This document shows, one piece after another, positions 23,721-31,444 of a DNA stretch of 64,000 nucleotides; within the stretch, counting starts at the first letter, position 1, and every line of letters begins with the position of its first letter. The DNA comes from Couchioplanes caeruleus. Its GTDB lineage: Bacteria > Actinomycetota > Actinomycetes > Mycobacteriales > Micromonosporaceae. The stretch covers positions 4,650,001 through 4,714,000 of the forward strand of contig NZ_RJKL01000001.1 in NCBI RefSeq assembly GCF_003751945.1, written 5' to 3'. The notes beneath the pieces are model-generated. The model saw only the letters and a list, made by a program, of their open reading frames with translations. It was not told the origin of the DNA and searched no databases. A program made the translations under genes and the position numbers.

Positions 23721-26700
23721 GTGCGCTCTTTCGATGCGTCTCCCGCACATAAAGGACTGTGGCTGGCGGACGGAATGGCGTCCGACACGCTGAACCACGC
23801 GCTGACCATGTGGGACGTGGCCGGTGAGCTGGACGCGGCGGCCATGGAGTCCGCATTCCTGCGCGTGCTAGACGAGGCGGAGGTCCTGCGCGTCAATTTC
23901 GTCGACGAAGGGGAGGGGCTGCGGCTGGTGCCCCGGGAGCTGGGGGACTGGCGGCCGTTCTTCCTCGACCTCAGCGACGCTCCGGATCCCGAGCAGGCCG
24001 CTCGGGAGGCCCTGACCGACCTGGTGCGCCGGCCGTTCGACCTGGCGCGGGACCTGCTGTTTCGGCTGGGCACGGTCAAGCTCGCCGCTGACCGGTCGCT
24101 GCTGGTGATCGCCTACCACCACGTCATCGCGGACGGCTTCGGCGCCGGCGGCCTGCTCTCGCGGCGCCTCGCCGAGGTGTACACGGCACTCGTGCAGGGG
24201 CAAGATGTTGCGCAGCTGCCGCACTCCTGGGACGTCGGGTCGTTCGCGGCCATGTCGACGCAGTACCTCGCCTCGGAGAAGTCCGGCGAGGACATCGAGT
24301 TCTGGCGCGACTACCTGAAGGAAGCGCTCCCGGCGGCGCAGATTCCCCAGGTCGTCGTCCCGGAGGCGATGCACGACGAACTCACCGCGCCGATGAGCGA
24401 CGCGGACCGCTGGGCCGAGGTGGCCGGTGCGATCGGTATGTCCGCCCGGACGCTGACCGTCCCGCGGGCGGAGGCCGACGCCTGGACCGCGGCCGCGGCG
24501 TCGATGGGCGTGTGGATGTCGACGATGCTGACCACGGCCACGGCGGCGTTCCTGCGGCACCGCTGTGATCTCCCGGAGTTTCTGCTCTCCCTGGCCACCG
24601 GCAACCGGGCCGGGGCGGCCGGCACGACCCCCGGCCTGGCCGTGAACGTGGTGCCGGTACGGATCCGAGTCCCGCTCGGCGCGACCGTCGCCGAGCTGGC
24701 CGACGCGATCGTCGACGAGACCTTCGAGGTCGCCGGGCACACCCTCTGCCACTACTCGGAGATCCAGCGCGCGAGTGGAACGGCTCCCAGCGAGCGCGGG
24801 AGCTTCGGCGCCGTCGTGAACGTCATCGAGTTCGTCGACCAGCTGCACTTCGGCGGCCACCCGGCGCGCTACTCCGGGGCGACGACCGGCAGCTTCAACG
24901 AGCTCTCGATCGGCGTCTACACCGACGGAACCGCCGACAGCGACCTGTTCATCCGCCTCGACGCGCCCGCGAGCCTGTACTCCCGGGCGCAGCTGCGCCT
25001 GATCGGCGAGGACCTGATCGCGTACGTCCGGGCCGTGGTGGCGGACGCCGGACGGCCGATCGGCGCGTTGGACGTGCTCGGCGGCGCCGAGCGGGCCCGG
25101 CTGCTGGCGACGCCGGACCGCACGCTCGCGCCAGGCTCGACGATCCCGGAGCTGTTCGCCCAGCAGGTGGCCCGGGACCCCGCGGCCGTCGCGATCGTGT
25201 CCGGCGACTCGGCGATCTCCTACCGGGCACTCGACGAGCGGTCCAGCCGCCTGGCCGCGGCGCTGCGCCGCAGGCGCATCGGGCCGGAGACGGTCGTGGC
25301 GGTGGCGATGCCTCGGTCCGTAGACCTGGCCGTCGCGCTGCTGGGCGTGGTTAAGGCGGGCGGGGCCTACCTCCCGATCGACCCCGGCCTGCCGGCGGAG
25401 AAGATCGAGACCCGGGCGAGGGCGGCCGGCGCGCAGGCGCTGTTGGTCGAGATCGCGACGGCCGCGCAGCTGCCGGCAGACGCGCAGCTGCCGGCGATCG
25501 TGTACGAAGACCTGCGGCTGGACAACACCGGCGACACCGGCGAGCCGGCCCCGCTGCATCCCGGCAACGCGCTCGCCGTCACGTACGGCTGCGATCCGGC
25601 CGATGCCATCACGGGCGTCGTGGTCACCCACCGGAACCTGGCGCGGTACGTCCTGGATCGGCACTGGCCGCAGGAGGGCCCCGGCACCGTGCTGTGGCAC
25701 ACCTCTGCAGCCGGCGACGCGCTCGCCCTCGAACTGTGGCTGCCGCTGCTGCGCGGCGGCCAGGTCGTCGTGGCTGCGCAGGAGGAACTGGACGGCGACG
25801 CGCTCGTCGCACTGCGGGCCGACCACCGGATCTCCCTGGCTTGGCTCCCCGCCGGTGTGCTGTCGGCCGTGGCGGCGCAGCGCCCCGACGCCCTGGTGGG
25901 GTTGAGTGAGGTGTGGACCGGGGCCGACCAGGTGCCCCGGGCCGCGCTGCAACGCATCCGTGAGGCCTGCCCGGGGCTGTCGATCGTCAACGGACACGGC
26001 CCGGTGGACACGACCGCGCTCATCCCGGCTCGCGGCTGGGCCGCCGACGAGCAGGCGCCCGACGCCGCGGCCGGTGGGCTGACCGACGGCACCGCCCGCT
26101 ACGTGCTGGGTCCGGGGCTGGCGCCGGTCCCGGCCGGCGTGGCCGGCGAGCTATACGTGGCCGGGCCCGCCGTCGCGCGCGGCTATGCCGGGCTGCCCTT
26201 GCACACCGCGCAGCGGTTCGTCGCCTGTCCGTTCGGCCCGGCCGGTGCGGTCATGTACCGCACCGGGGACCGCGTGCGGTGGGGTGCCGACGGCCGGCTG
26301 GAGTATGTAGGCCGCGCCGGTGCCCGGCCGCGGATCCGCGGGGTCGAGGTCGACACGGGCCACGTCGAAGAGGCGCTGTCCGCGCACCCCAGGCTGGCGC
26401 AGTCACTGGTGGTCGTCCGAGAAGACGGCGCCGGGCAGCAGCGCCTGGTGGCGTACGTGGTCCCGGTGCCGGGCAGCGGCGCCGCCGACGCGGGTGCCCC
26501 CGACCCCCGCGCCGAGCTTTCCCACGAGGAGCTGAGCCGGTTCGCCGCCGCTCGGGTGCAGGAGTCGCTGCTGCCCTCGGCGTTCGTGGTGCTTGACCGG
26601 CTGCCGGTCACGGCCGGCGGGCGCGTGGACCGGTCCAGGCTGCCGGAGCCCAAGCTTCCCGACGGGCGGTACCGGGCGCCGCGCAACCGTACCGAGCAGG

Positions 26701-26957
26701 TGCTGGCGAAGCTCTTCGCCGAGGTGCTCGAGCTGGGCCGAGTCGGCATCGACGAGGACTTCTTCGACCTCGGCGGCAACTCGCTGCGGGCGATCAGGCT
26801 GGTCGGGCTGATCCGCGCGGAACTGAAGCTGGAGGTCTCCATCCGCACGCTGTTCGCCGCGCGCACCATCGCCGGCCTGTCGGAGCGCCGGGAAAACCTC
26901 GCCCAGTCGAGCAGGCCTGCCCTGCGCCGGCGGACCAAGGGCGGCGCGGTCGTCTGA
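23721..26957 (+). CDS. NRPS module C-A*-PCP with degenerate adenylation domain
   Basis: About 1078 residues. The start chosen is GTG 23721, eight bases after GAGGGG; GTG 23712 is also in frame. The condensation domain has HHxxxDG (HHVIADG, about residues 133-139). The adenylation region keeps the A2 (GGAYLPID) and A7 (YRTGDRVRW) cores. The A3 phosphate loop, normally TSGTTGxPKG, reads GCDPADAITG (about 622-634). A5 reads NGHGPVD instead of NxYGPTE, A8 reads GRAGARPRIRG, and the A10 lysine is Arg968 (AGGRVDR). Such a domain should not make aminoacyl-AMP. The PCP is intact, with Ser1021 (GGNSL). The module therefore probably receives its amino acid in trans. Its C domain is the natural acceptor for the PKS acyl chain. 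Confidence 0.92.
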   Translation: MRSFDASPAHKGLWLADGMASDTLNHALTMWDVAGELDAAAMESAFLRVLDEAEVLRVNFVDEGEGLRLVPRELGDWRPFFLDLSDAPDPEQAAREALTDLVRRPFDLARDLLFRLGTVKLAADRSLLVIAYHHVIADGFGAGGLLSRRLAEVYTALVQGQDVAQLPHSWDVGSFAAMSTQYLASEKSGEDIEFWRDYLKEALPAAQIPQVVVPEAMHDELTAPMSDADRWAEVAGAIGMSARTLTVPRAEADAWTAAAASMGVWMSTMLTTATAAFLRHRCDLPEFLLSLATGNRAGAAGTTPGLAVNVVPVRIRVPLGATVAELADAIVDETFEVAGHTLCHYSEIQRASGTAPSERGSFGAVVNVIEFVDQLHFGGHPARYSGATTGSFNELSIGVYTDGTADSDLFIRLDAPASLYSRAQLRLIGEDLIAYVRAVVADAGRPIGALDVLGGAERARLLATPDRTLAPGSTIPELFAQQVARDPAAVAIVSGDSAISYRALDERSSRLAAALRRRRIGPETVVAVAMPRSVDLAVALLGVVKAGGAYLPIDPGLPAEKIETRARAAGAQALLVEIATAAQLPADAQLPAIVYEDLRLDNTGDTGEPAPLHPGNALAVTYGCDPADAITGVVVTHRNLARYVLDRHWPQEGPGTVLWHTSAAGDALALELWLPLLRGGQVVVAAQEELDGDALVALRADHRISLAWLPAGVLSAVAAQRPDALVGLSEVWTGADQVPRAALQRIREACPGLSIVNGHGPVDTTALIPARGWAADEQAPDAAAGGLTDGTARYVLGPGLAPVPAGVAGELYVAGPAVARGYAGLPLHTAQRFVACPFGPAGAVMYRTGDRVRWGADGRLEYVGRAGARPRIRGVEVDTGHVEEALSAHPRLAQSLVVVREDGAGQQRLVAYVVPVPGSGAADAGAPDPRAELSHEELSRFAAARVQESLLPSAFVVLDRLPVTAGGRVDRSRLPEPKLPDGRYRAPRNRTEQVLAKLFAEVLELGRVGIDEDFFDLGGNSLRAIRLVGLIRAELKLEVSIRTLFAARTIAGLSERRENLAQSSRPALRRRTKGGAVV

Positions 26958-27037
26958 GCCCCGGCTCGCGACCGCTCATTCGGAACAACTACAGCGACAT
27001 CGAATCCACGATGCCGCCGAATCTAGAAGGAATGCAG

Positions 27038-27622
27038 ATGACATCGAAGAACATGGTTACCGGAGTGGCCGTCGCAGGGGTGGCGCTGCTCGCCGCCGTG
27101 GTGGTCGGCCCCGCCGTCGCCCACGCCACCGAGCCGTTCGGTGGGTCGGCCCGACGGGTGGCTCCGGCCGCCGGGATGCAGCCGTTGAGCTCGCTGATCG
27201 GCTCCTGGAACTGCTCCGGGTCGATCACCGCCCCGGACGGCAGCAAGAAGGCGTTCGCCACGACCTCCACCGCGAAGTTCATCCTCAACGGGAACTTCAT
27301 GCGCTGGCAGGAGACGAACAGCATGAACGGCACCCCGATCGCCTCGGCCGAGTACATCTGGGGCTGGGACGCTCAGCACAAGTACTTCACCGTGGACCGT
27401 TTCGACGACTCCGGACAGCGCGGTGCGCAGACGTCTCCCGGCTGGGTCGGCGCCGCGCTGACCGCGAGCGGCGCCCTGGTCCAGTCGGACGGTTCCTCGA
27501 TCTCGCTGACCACGACGCTCACCAAGACCGGCAAGAAAGCCCTCACCGTGCGGGCGGTGGTCAATCTGGGGGCCGCGGCCGGCGGTGCGACCGTGGTGTC
27601 CGAGTCGTCCTGCACCCGTTGA
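27038..27622 (+). CDS. Secreted DUF1579-like protein
   Basis: A 194-residue protein starting at ATG 27038, seven bases after AGAAGG. It has a clear signal peptide: MTSKNMVTGVAVAG, a hydrophobic stretch of about 16 residues and an AHA cleavage site near residue 32. The mature part contains LIGSWNCSG, repeated beta-strand patterns and a final SSCTR, so a disulfide between the two Cys is possible. The pattern of a short LxGxW opening followed by a lipocalin-like barrel resembles DUF1579-type proteins. A role in the pathway is unknown; an extracellular binding protein is conceivable. It stands alone between the NRPS and the ornithine hydroxylase, followed by its own hairpin. Confidence 0.72.
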   Translation: MTSKNMVTGVAVAGVALLAAVVVGPAVAHATEPFGGSARRVAPAAGMQPLSSLIGSWNCSGSITAPDGSKKAFATTSTAKFILNGNFMRWQETNSMNGTPIASAEYIWGWDAQHKYFTVDRFDDSGQRGAQTSPGWVGAALTASGALVQSDGSSISLTTTLTKTGKKALTVRAVVNLGAAAGGATVVSESSCTR

Positions 27623-27703
27623 CGAACCAGCAGCGAGAAGGGTCATCAAGGCCGCTCGCCGTCAATCTTCCGTTACTCCCCGTACCAGATTTCGCTCACT
27701 GAC

Positions 27704-27746
27704 GCGAGGGATCCCCGGCCGGCAACTTCGTGCCGGGGATCCTCGC
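27704..27746. terminator. Hairpin terminator after the secreted-protein gene
   Basis: Left arm GCGAGGGATCCCCGGC (27704-27719) pairs with GCCGGGGATCCTCGC (27732-27746) with one bulged G and a 12-base loop. It lies 82 bases after the stop at 27622 and before the ornithine hydroxylase. Confidence 0.7.
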
Positions 27747-27813
27747 AAGCCACTATTGCCGGCCAACCTGCGAACAGCGCATCGTGCGGCCATCCCGGCG
27801 GGAGAAATTATTC

Positions 27814-29163
27814 ATGATTGATCGTGAAAACGAGACCTACGATGTGGTCGGCATCGGATTCGGCCCGTCCAACCTGGCGCTTGCTATCGCCCTGCAGGAG
27901 CGCGGGCTGGATGGGTCGGAGAGTGGGCTCAGCAGTCACTTCTTCGAGCGTCAGCACCGTTTCGGCTGGCACCGCAACATGCTGCTGCCGTCGACGACCA
28001 TGCAGATCTCCTTCCTCAAGGACCTGGTGACCTTCCGTAACCCGACTTCGCGCTTCAGCTTCATCTCCTTCCTGCACGCGTCGGGGCGCCTCCCGCAGTT
28101 CGTCAACAACCAGGACTTCTTCCCGACCCGTCAGGAGTTCCACCAGTATCTGGAGTGGGCGCAGTCGCAGGTGGCCGGACATGTCTCGTACGGCTCGGAG
28201 GTGACCTCGATCCAGCCGGTGCAGGACGCCACCGGGGAGGCGCCGGACCGGCTGCGGCTGACCGTGGTGGCGGGTGCCACCGGCCAGGTCGACCGCGTGG
28301 TCGAGGCACGGAACGTGGTGATCTCGACGGGCCTGGTCCCGCGGATGCTCGACGGGGTCGAGAGCGACGAGCGGGTCTGGCACAGCTCGGAGTTCCTGCA
28401 CAAGTTCCACTGCATGGACCCCGCGAGCCTGCGCCGGGTCGCGGTGGTCGGTGCGGGTCAGAGCGCCGCAGAGATCACCAGGTTCCTGTACGACCAACTG
28501 CCGCACGCCGAGGTCTCGGCGATCATCCCGTCCTACGGCTACTCCGTCGCGGACGACACCCCCTTCGCCAATCAGATTTTCGACCCCGGAGCCGTTGACG
28601 ACTACTACTTCGGCTCCGAGCAGACGCGCGAGGCGTTCTGGCGGTACCACCGCAACACGAACTACTCGGTCGTCGACGACGAGGTGATCCGCGACCTCTA
28701 CCGCAGGACGTACGACGACGAGGTGCGCGGCGTCCAGCGGCTGCACTTCCTCAATCTGACAAGGGTCGTCGACGTCAAGCGCGCCGGCCCCGAGACCCGC
28801 GTCTCGCTGCGAGTCGGCCCCGGCGGCGAGACGCGCGAGCTCGAGGTGGACGCGCTCGTCTGCGCGACCGGCTACCACTCGATGGAACCCACCAAGCTGC
28901 TGCGCGACCTCGACCAGCACTGCCTGCGCGACGAGGCCGGCCGGTTCCGGATGGAACGCGACTACCGCATCGCCACCACGCCGTACCTCTCCAGCGGCAT
29001 CTACCTGCAAGGCGGCACCGAGCACACGCACGGCCTGAGCTCCTCGCTGCTGTCCAACATCGCCGTGCGCAGCGGCGAGATCACCGATTCGATCGTCGCC
29101 CGGGGCGCCGGCCTGAGCACCAAGCGGTCCATGTTCGCCCAAGCCGCGGGCGGCATCCGCTAG
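27814..29163 (+). CDS. L-ornithine N5-monooxygenase family (N-hydroxylase)
   Basis: A 449-residue flavoprotein starting at ATG 27814 behind GGGAGAAA. It has the FAD motif GIGFGPSNLALA (about 13-24), the NADPH motif VVGAGQSAAEI (about 212-222) and the C-terminal ATGYHSMEP motif typical of the SidA/PvdA/KtzI group. Long conserved blocks such as FLKDLVTFRNPTS leave little doubt about the family. The enzyme hydroxylates the side-chain amine of ornithine (or lysine). In NRPS clusters this either feeds hydroxamate siderophores or, as in kutznerides, gives N5-hydroxyornithine for piperazic acid. No siderophore genes are nearby and the acyl-peptide setting favours piperazate, but no KtzT-type piperazate synthase is visible in the window. 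Confidence 0.92.
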   Translation: MIDRENETYDVVGIGFGPSNLALAIALQERGLDGSESGLSSHFFERQHRFGWHRNMLLPSTTMQISFLKDLVTFRNPTSRFSFISFLHASGRLPQFVNNQDFFPTRQEFHQYLEWAQSQVAGHVSYGSEVTSIQPVQDATGEAPDRLRLTVVAGATGQVDRVVEARNVVISTGLVPRMLDGVESDERVWHSSEFLHKFHCMDPASLRRVAVVGAGQSAAEITRFLYDQLPHAEVSAIIPSYGYSVADDTPFANQIFDPGAVDDYYFGSEQTREAFWRYHRNTNYSVVDDEVIRDLYRRTYDDEVRGVQRLHFLNLTRVVDVKRAGPETRVSLRVGPGGETRELEVDALVCATGYHSMEPTKLLRDLDQHCLRDEAGRFRMERDYRIATTPYLSSGIYLQGGTEHTHGLSSSLLSNIAVRSGEITDSIVARGAGLSTKRSMFAQAAGGIR

Positions 29164-29212
29164 GCGGGTCGCGCACGGCCTTCCGCGGCGGGCGTGTAAA
29201 GGAGGGTGTTCG

Positions 29213-29980
29213 ATGAGAACTCGGGTGCGAGACCGGTGGTTACGTCGCTTCCGTGATGGCGAAGGGTGTACGACGAAGCTCGTCTGCTTTCCCCACGCTG
29301 GCGGCTGGGCCAGCGCGTACCGCACCTGGCCCGCGGGTCTGCCGGCGGACGTCGGCGTGCTCGCCGTCCGGTACCCGGGTCGGGAGGACCGGATCGGTGA
29401 GCCGTCGCCGTCCAGTTTGGAGGCGCTCGCGGACGACGTCGCCGATGCGCTCGACGAGCAGGCCGGGCACCGGTTGGTGCTGTTCGGCCACAGCATGGGC
29501 GCGTCGGTGGCCTACGAGGTGGCCGTCCGCCTGCACCAACGGGGGCGTCCGCCGGTCGCGCTGTGCGTATCCGCGCGGCTGCCGCCGAAGGCGCTGGTGG
29601 ATCAGCCACGCTTCGACGCCACCGACGACGAGATCATCGCGGCGATCGTGCGTCAGGACGAGAGCCGTACCGAGGTCTTCGCCGACCTGGAACTGCGGGA
29701 GTTCGCGCTGCCGGCCATCCGCGCGGACCTGGAGTTGGTCAACGACTATCGGGGCGGCCCACGGCCCGCGCTCGACTGCCCGGTGTTCGGCTACGCCGGA
29801 GAGAGCGACGCCGCGGTCGGGCGGGAACAGATGCGCGGGTGGGCGGACGTCACGCGCGGTCCCTTCCGGCTCCGGGTGTTCCCCGGCGGGCACTTCTACC
29901 TCAGGACCGAGGAGACCCGGCTGCTGACCGCCATGGCGCAGGTCTGCATCCGCGGAGGCCGGTATGAGACTCCGGGATGA
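29213..29980 (+). CDS. Type II thioesterase (Ser type)
   Basis: A 255-residue alpha/beta-hydrolase with GHSMG elbow (about residues 93-97), an acidic residue in the AGESD loop and His in PGGHFY. It has a strong ribosome-binding site (AAAGGAGG) just before ATG 29213. It is the third free thioesterase homologue in the cluster. With a normal serine it probably performs proofreading of PKS or NRPS carrier arms. It overlaps the start of the following aminotransferase homologue by 17 bases, so the two are cotranscribed. Confidence 0.92.
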   Translation: MRTRVRDRWLRRFRDGEGCTTKLVCFPHAGGWASAYRTWPAGLPADVGVLAVRYPGREDRIGEPSPSSLEALADDVADALDEQAGHRLVLFGHSMGASVAYEVAVRLHQRGRPPVALCVSARLPPKALVDQPRFDATDDEIIAAIVRQDESRTEVFADLELREFALPAIRADLELVNDYRGGPRPALDCPVFGYAGESDAAVGREQMRGWADVTRGPFRLRVFPGGHFYLRTEETRLLTAMAQVCIRGGRYETPG

Positions 29981-31202
29981 CGGCGGCAGCCGGGAACCGC
30001 TGACCGGGTGCCGGCCGCGCACGCCGGCGGGAGACCGCGGCGCTCCCGGCCCGCGCCTGGTCGAGGGCGTCGGCGCGGTCGTGACCGACGACGCCGGCCG
30101 CGACTACCTCGACCTGCTCGGCGGCGCCGCGGCGAACGTCCTGGGCCATGCTCACCCGGCAGTCGTGGCCGCGGTGTCCGCGCAGGCGGCCGCTCCCGGG
30201 CACGCCGCCGGCCGCGGCGGGGCCGGGCCGGCCGTGCTCCTGGCCGAGTTGTTGCTCGCCCTGACCGGCCGTGGGCGGGTGCTGTTCACCGACTCGGGCG
30301 CGGCGGCGAACGAGACGGCGGTCGAGGCTTGCCGGCGCACCGGACGCTCCCAGGTGGTCACGGCGGCCGGGTCGTTGACCGGTCCGGCGGCGGGCCCACC
30401 GCCGCGGACCGGCCGGTCGGGGGAGGGTGACCCGTCCCGGGCGCTGCCGGACGATGTCACGCCGGTGCCGTTCGGGGATGTCGAGGCGCTGCGTGCTGCG
30501 GTCGGCGGCGCCACGGCGGCGGTGGTCCTGGAGCCGATCCAGGGCGGGAGCGGTGTGGTCGTGCCGCCGCCCGGCTACCTCGCGGCGGCCCGGGAGATCT
30601 GTACGGCGGCGGGAGCGTTGCTGGTGCTCGACGAGGTGGGGACCGGCCTCGGGCGGACCGGGTACTGGTTCCACTATCAGAGCGAGGGCGTCGAGCCGGA
30701 CGTCGTCACCCTCGCCGTGGGGTCCGGCGGCGGCCTGCCGCTCGGGGCCTGCCTGGCGTTCGGGCCGGCCGCGGACCTGCTCACCCACCGGACCGCCCCC
30801 GCGGCGGCGTCCGGCGGCGATCCGGTCGACTACGCGGCCGGGCTCGCCGTGATCCGGACCATCGCCGGCAAGGGCCTGCTCGATCACGTCAAGCGGGTCG
30901 GCGGCCAGCTGCGCGGCGGCATCGAGGCGCTGGCGCACCCGCTGGTCGCCGGGGTGCGCGGCGCCGGGCTGCTGCTGGGCATCGTGCTGGCGGAGCCGGT
31001 CGCCGTGCCGGTGACGGACCGGCTGCGCGCGGCCGGCTTCCTCGTCGATGCCGTCCGGCCTGGCGTGATCCGGCTCGCGCCACCGCTGATCCTGACGGCG
31101 GCGCAGGCCGACGCCTTCGTCGCTGCGCTGGAGCAGGCGCTGGGCGGCGTCTCGGTGGCACCTCCACGACCCCAGCGGCTACTGCTGCGCGACGCGGCCT
31201 GA
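29964..31202 (+). CDS. Class III aminotransferase homologue lacking the PLP lysine
   Basis: The 412-residue protein aligns by eye with ArgD/acetylornithine-type aminotransferases: SGAAANETAVEA near residue 112, DEVGTGLGRTG near 221 and GVEPDVVTLA near 242. In the family the next residues are AKGLGGG, with Lys forming the PLP Schiff base. Here they read AVGSGGG and residue 252 is Val (GTG, 30717-30719). The GSFHGRT-like block after residue 130 is also altered. Normal transamination should be impossible unless another lysine is used. It is coupled to the thioesterase (17-base overlap). With the ornithine hydroxylase nearby, it might once have boosted ornithine supply or may now bind an intermediate. 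A pseudoenzyme is the safest call. Confidence 0.82.
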   Translation: MRLRDDGGSREPLTGCRPRTPAGDRGAPGPRLVEGVGAVVTDDAGRDYLDLLGGAAANVLGHAHPAVVAAVSAQAAAPGHAAGRGGAGPAVLLAELLLALTGRGRVLFTDSGAAANETAVEACRRTGRSQVVTAAGSLTGPAAGPPPRTGRSGEGDPSRALPDDVTPVPFGDVEALRAAVGGATAAVVLEPIQGGSGVVVPPPGYLAAAREICTAAGALLVLDEVGTGLGRTGYWFHYQSEGVEPDVVTLAVGSGGGLPLGACLAFGPAADLLTHRTAPAAASGGDPVDYAAGLAVIRTIAGKGLLDHVKRVGGQLRGGIEALAHPLVAGVRGAGLLLGIVLAEPVAVPVTDRLRAAGFLVDAVRPGVIRLAPPLILTAAQADAFVAALEQALGGVSVAPPRPQRLLLRDAA

Positions 31203-31444
31203 CCGTCAGCTCCTGCCGGGCCACGTCGGCCCGCCGGTCGTGCTGCCGCGGCGGGACGGCATCAACCCGGCTGGTCATCGGAACCGCCTGGACCCCAGTG
31301 CCAGCCGGCCGTTTGCCGACTTATAGCTTGAGATGACCGTTTGGCTGGGATAAGGGGGCGCTGGTCGGTTAAGGGGTACTGCCGGGCCGCGCATCGATCC
31401 ACCATGGACTCGGAGACGCCCACGGGCGAGGGAGGGCGGCAGGG

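Noticed and set aside
29964..31202. Functional acetylornithine aminotransferase
   Set aside because: The PLP lysine is Val252 and the HGRT-like block is changed, so normal activity is not supported.
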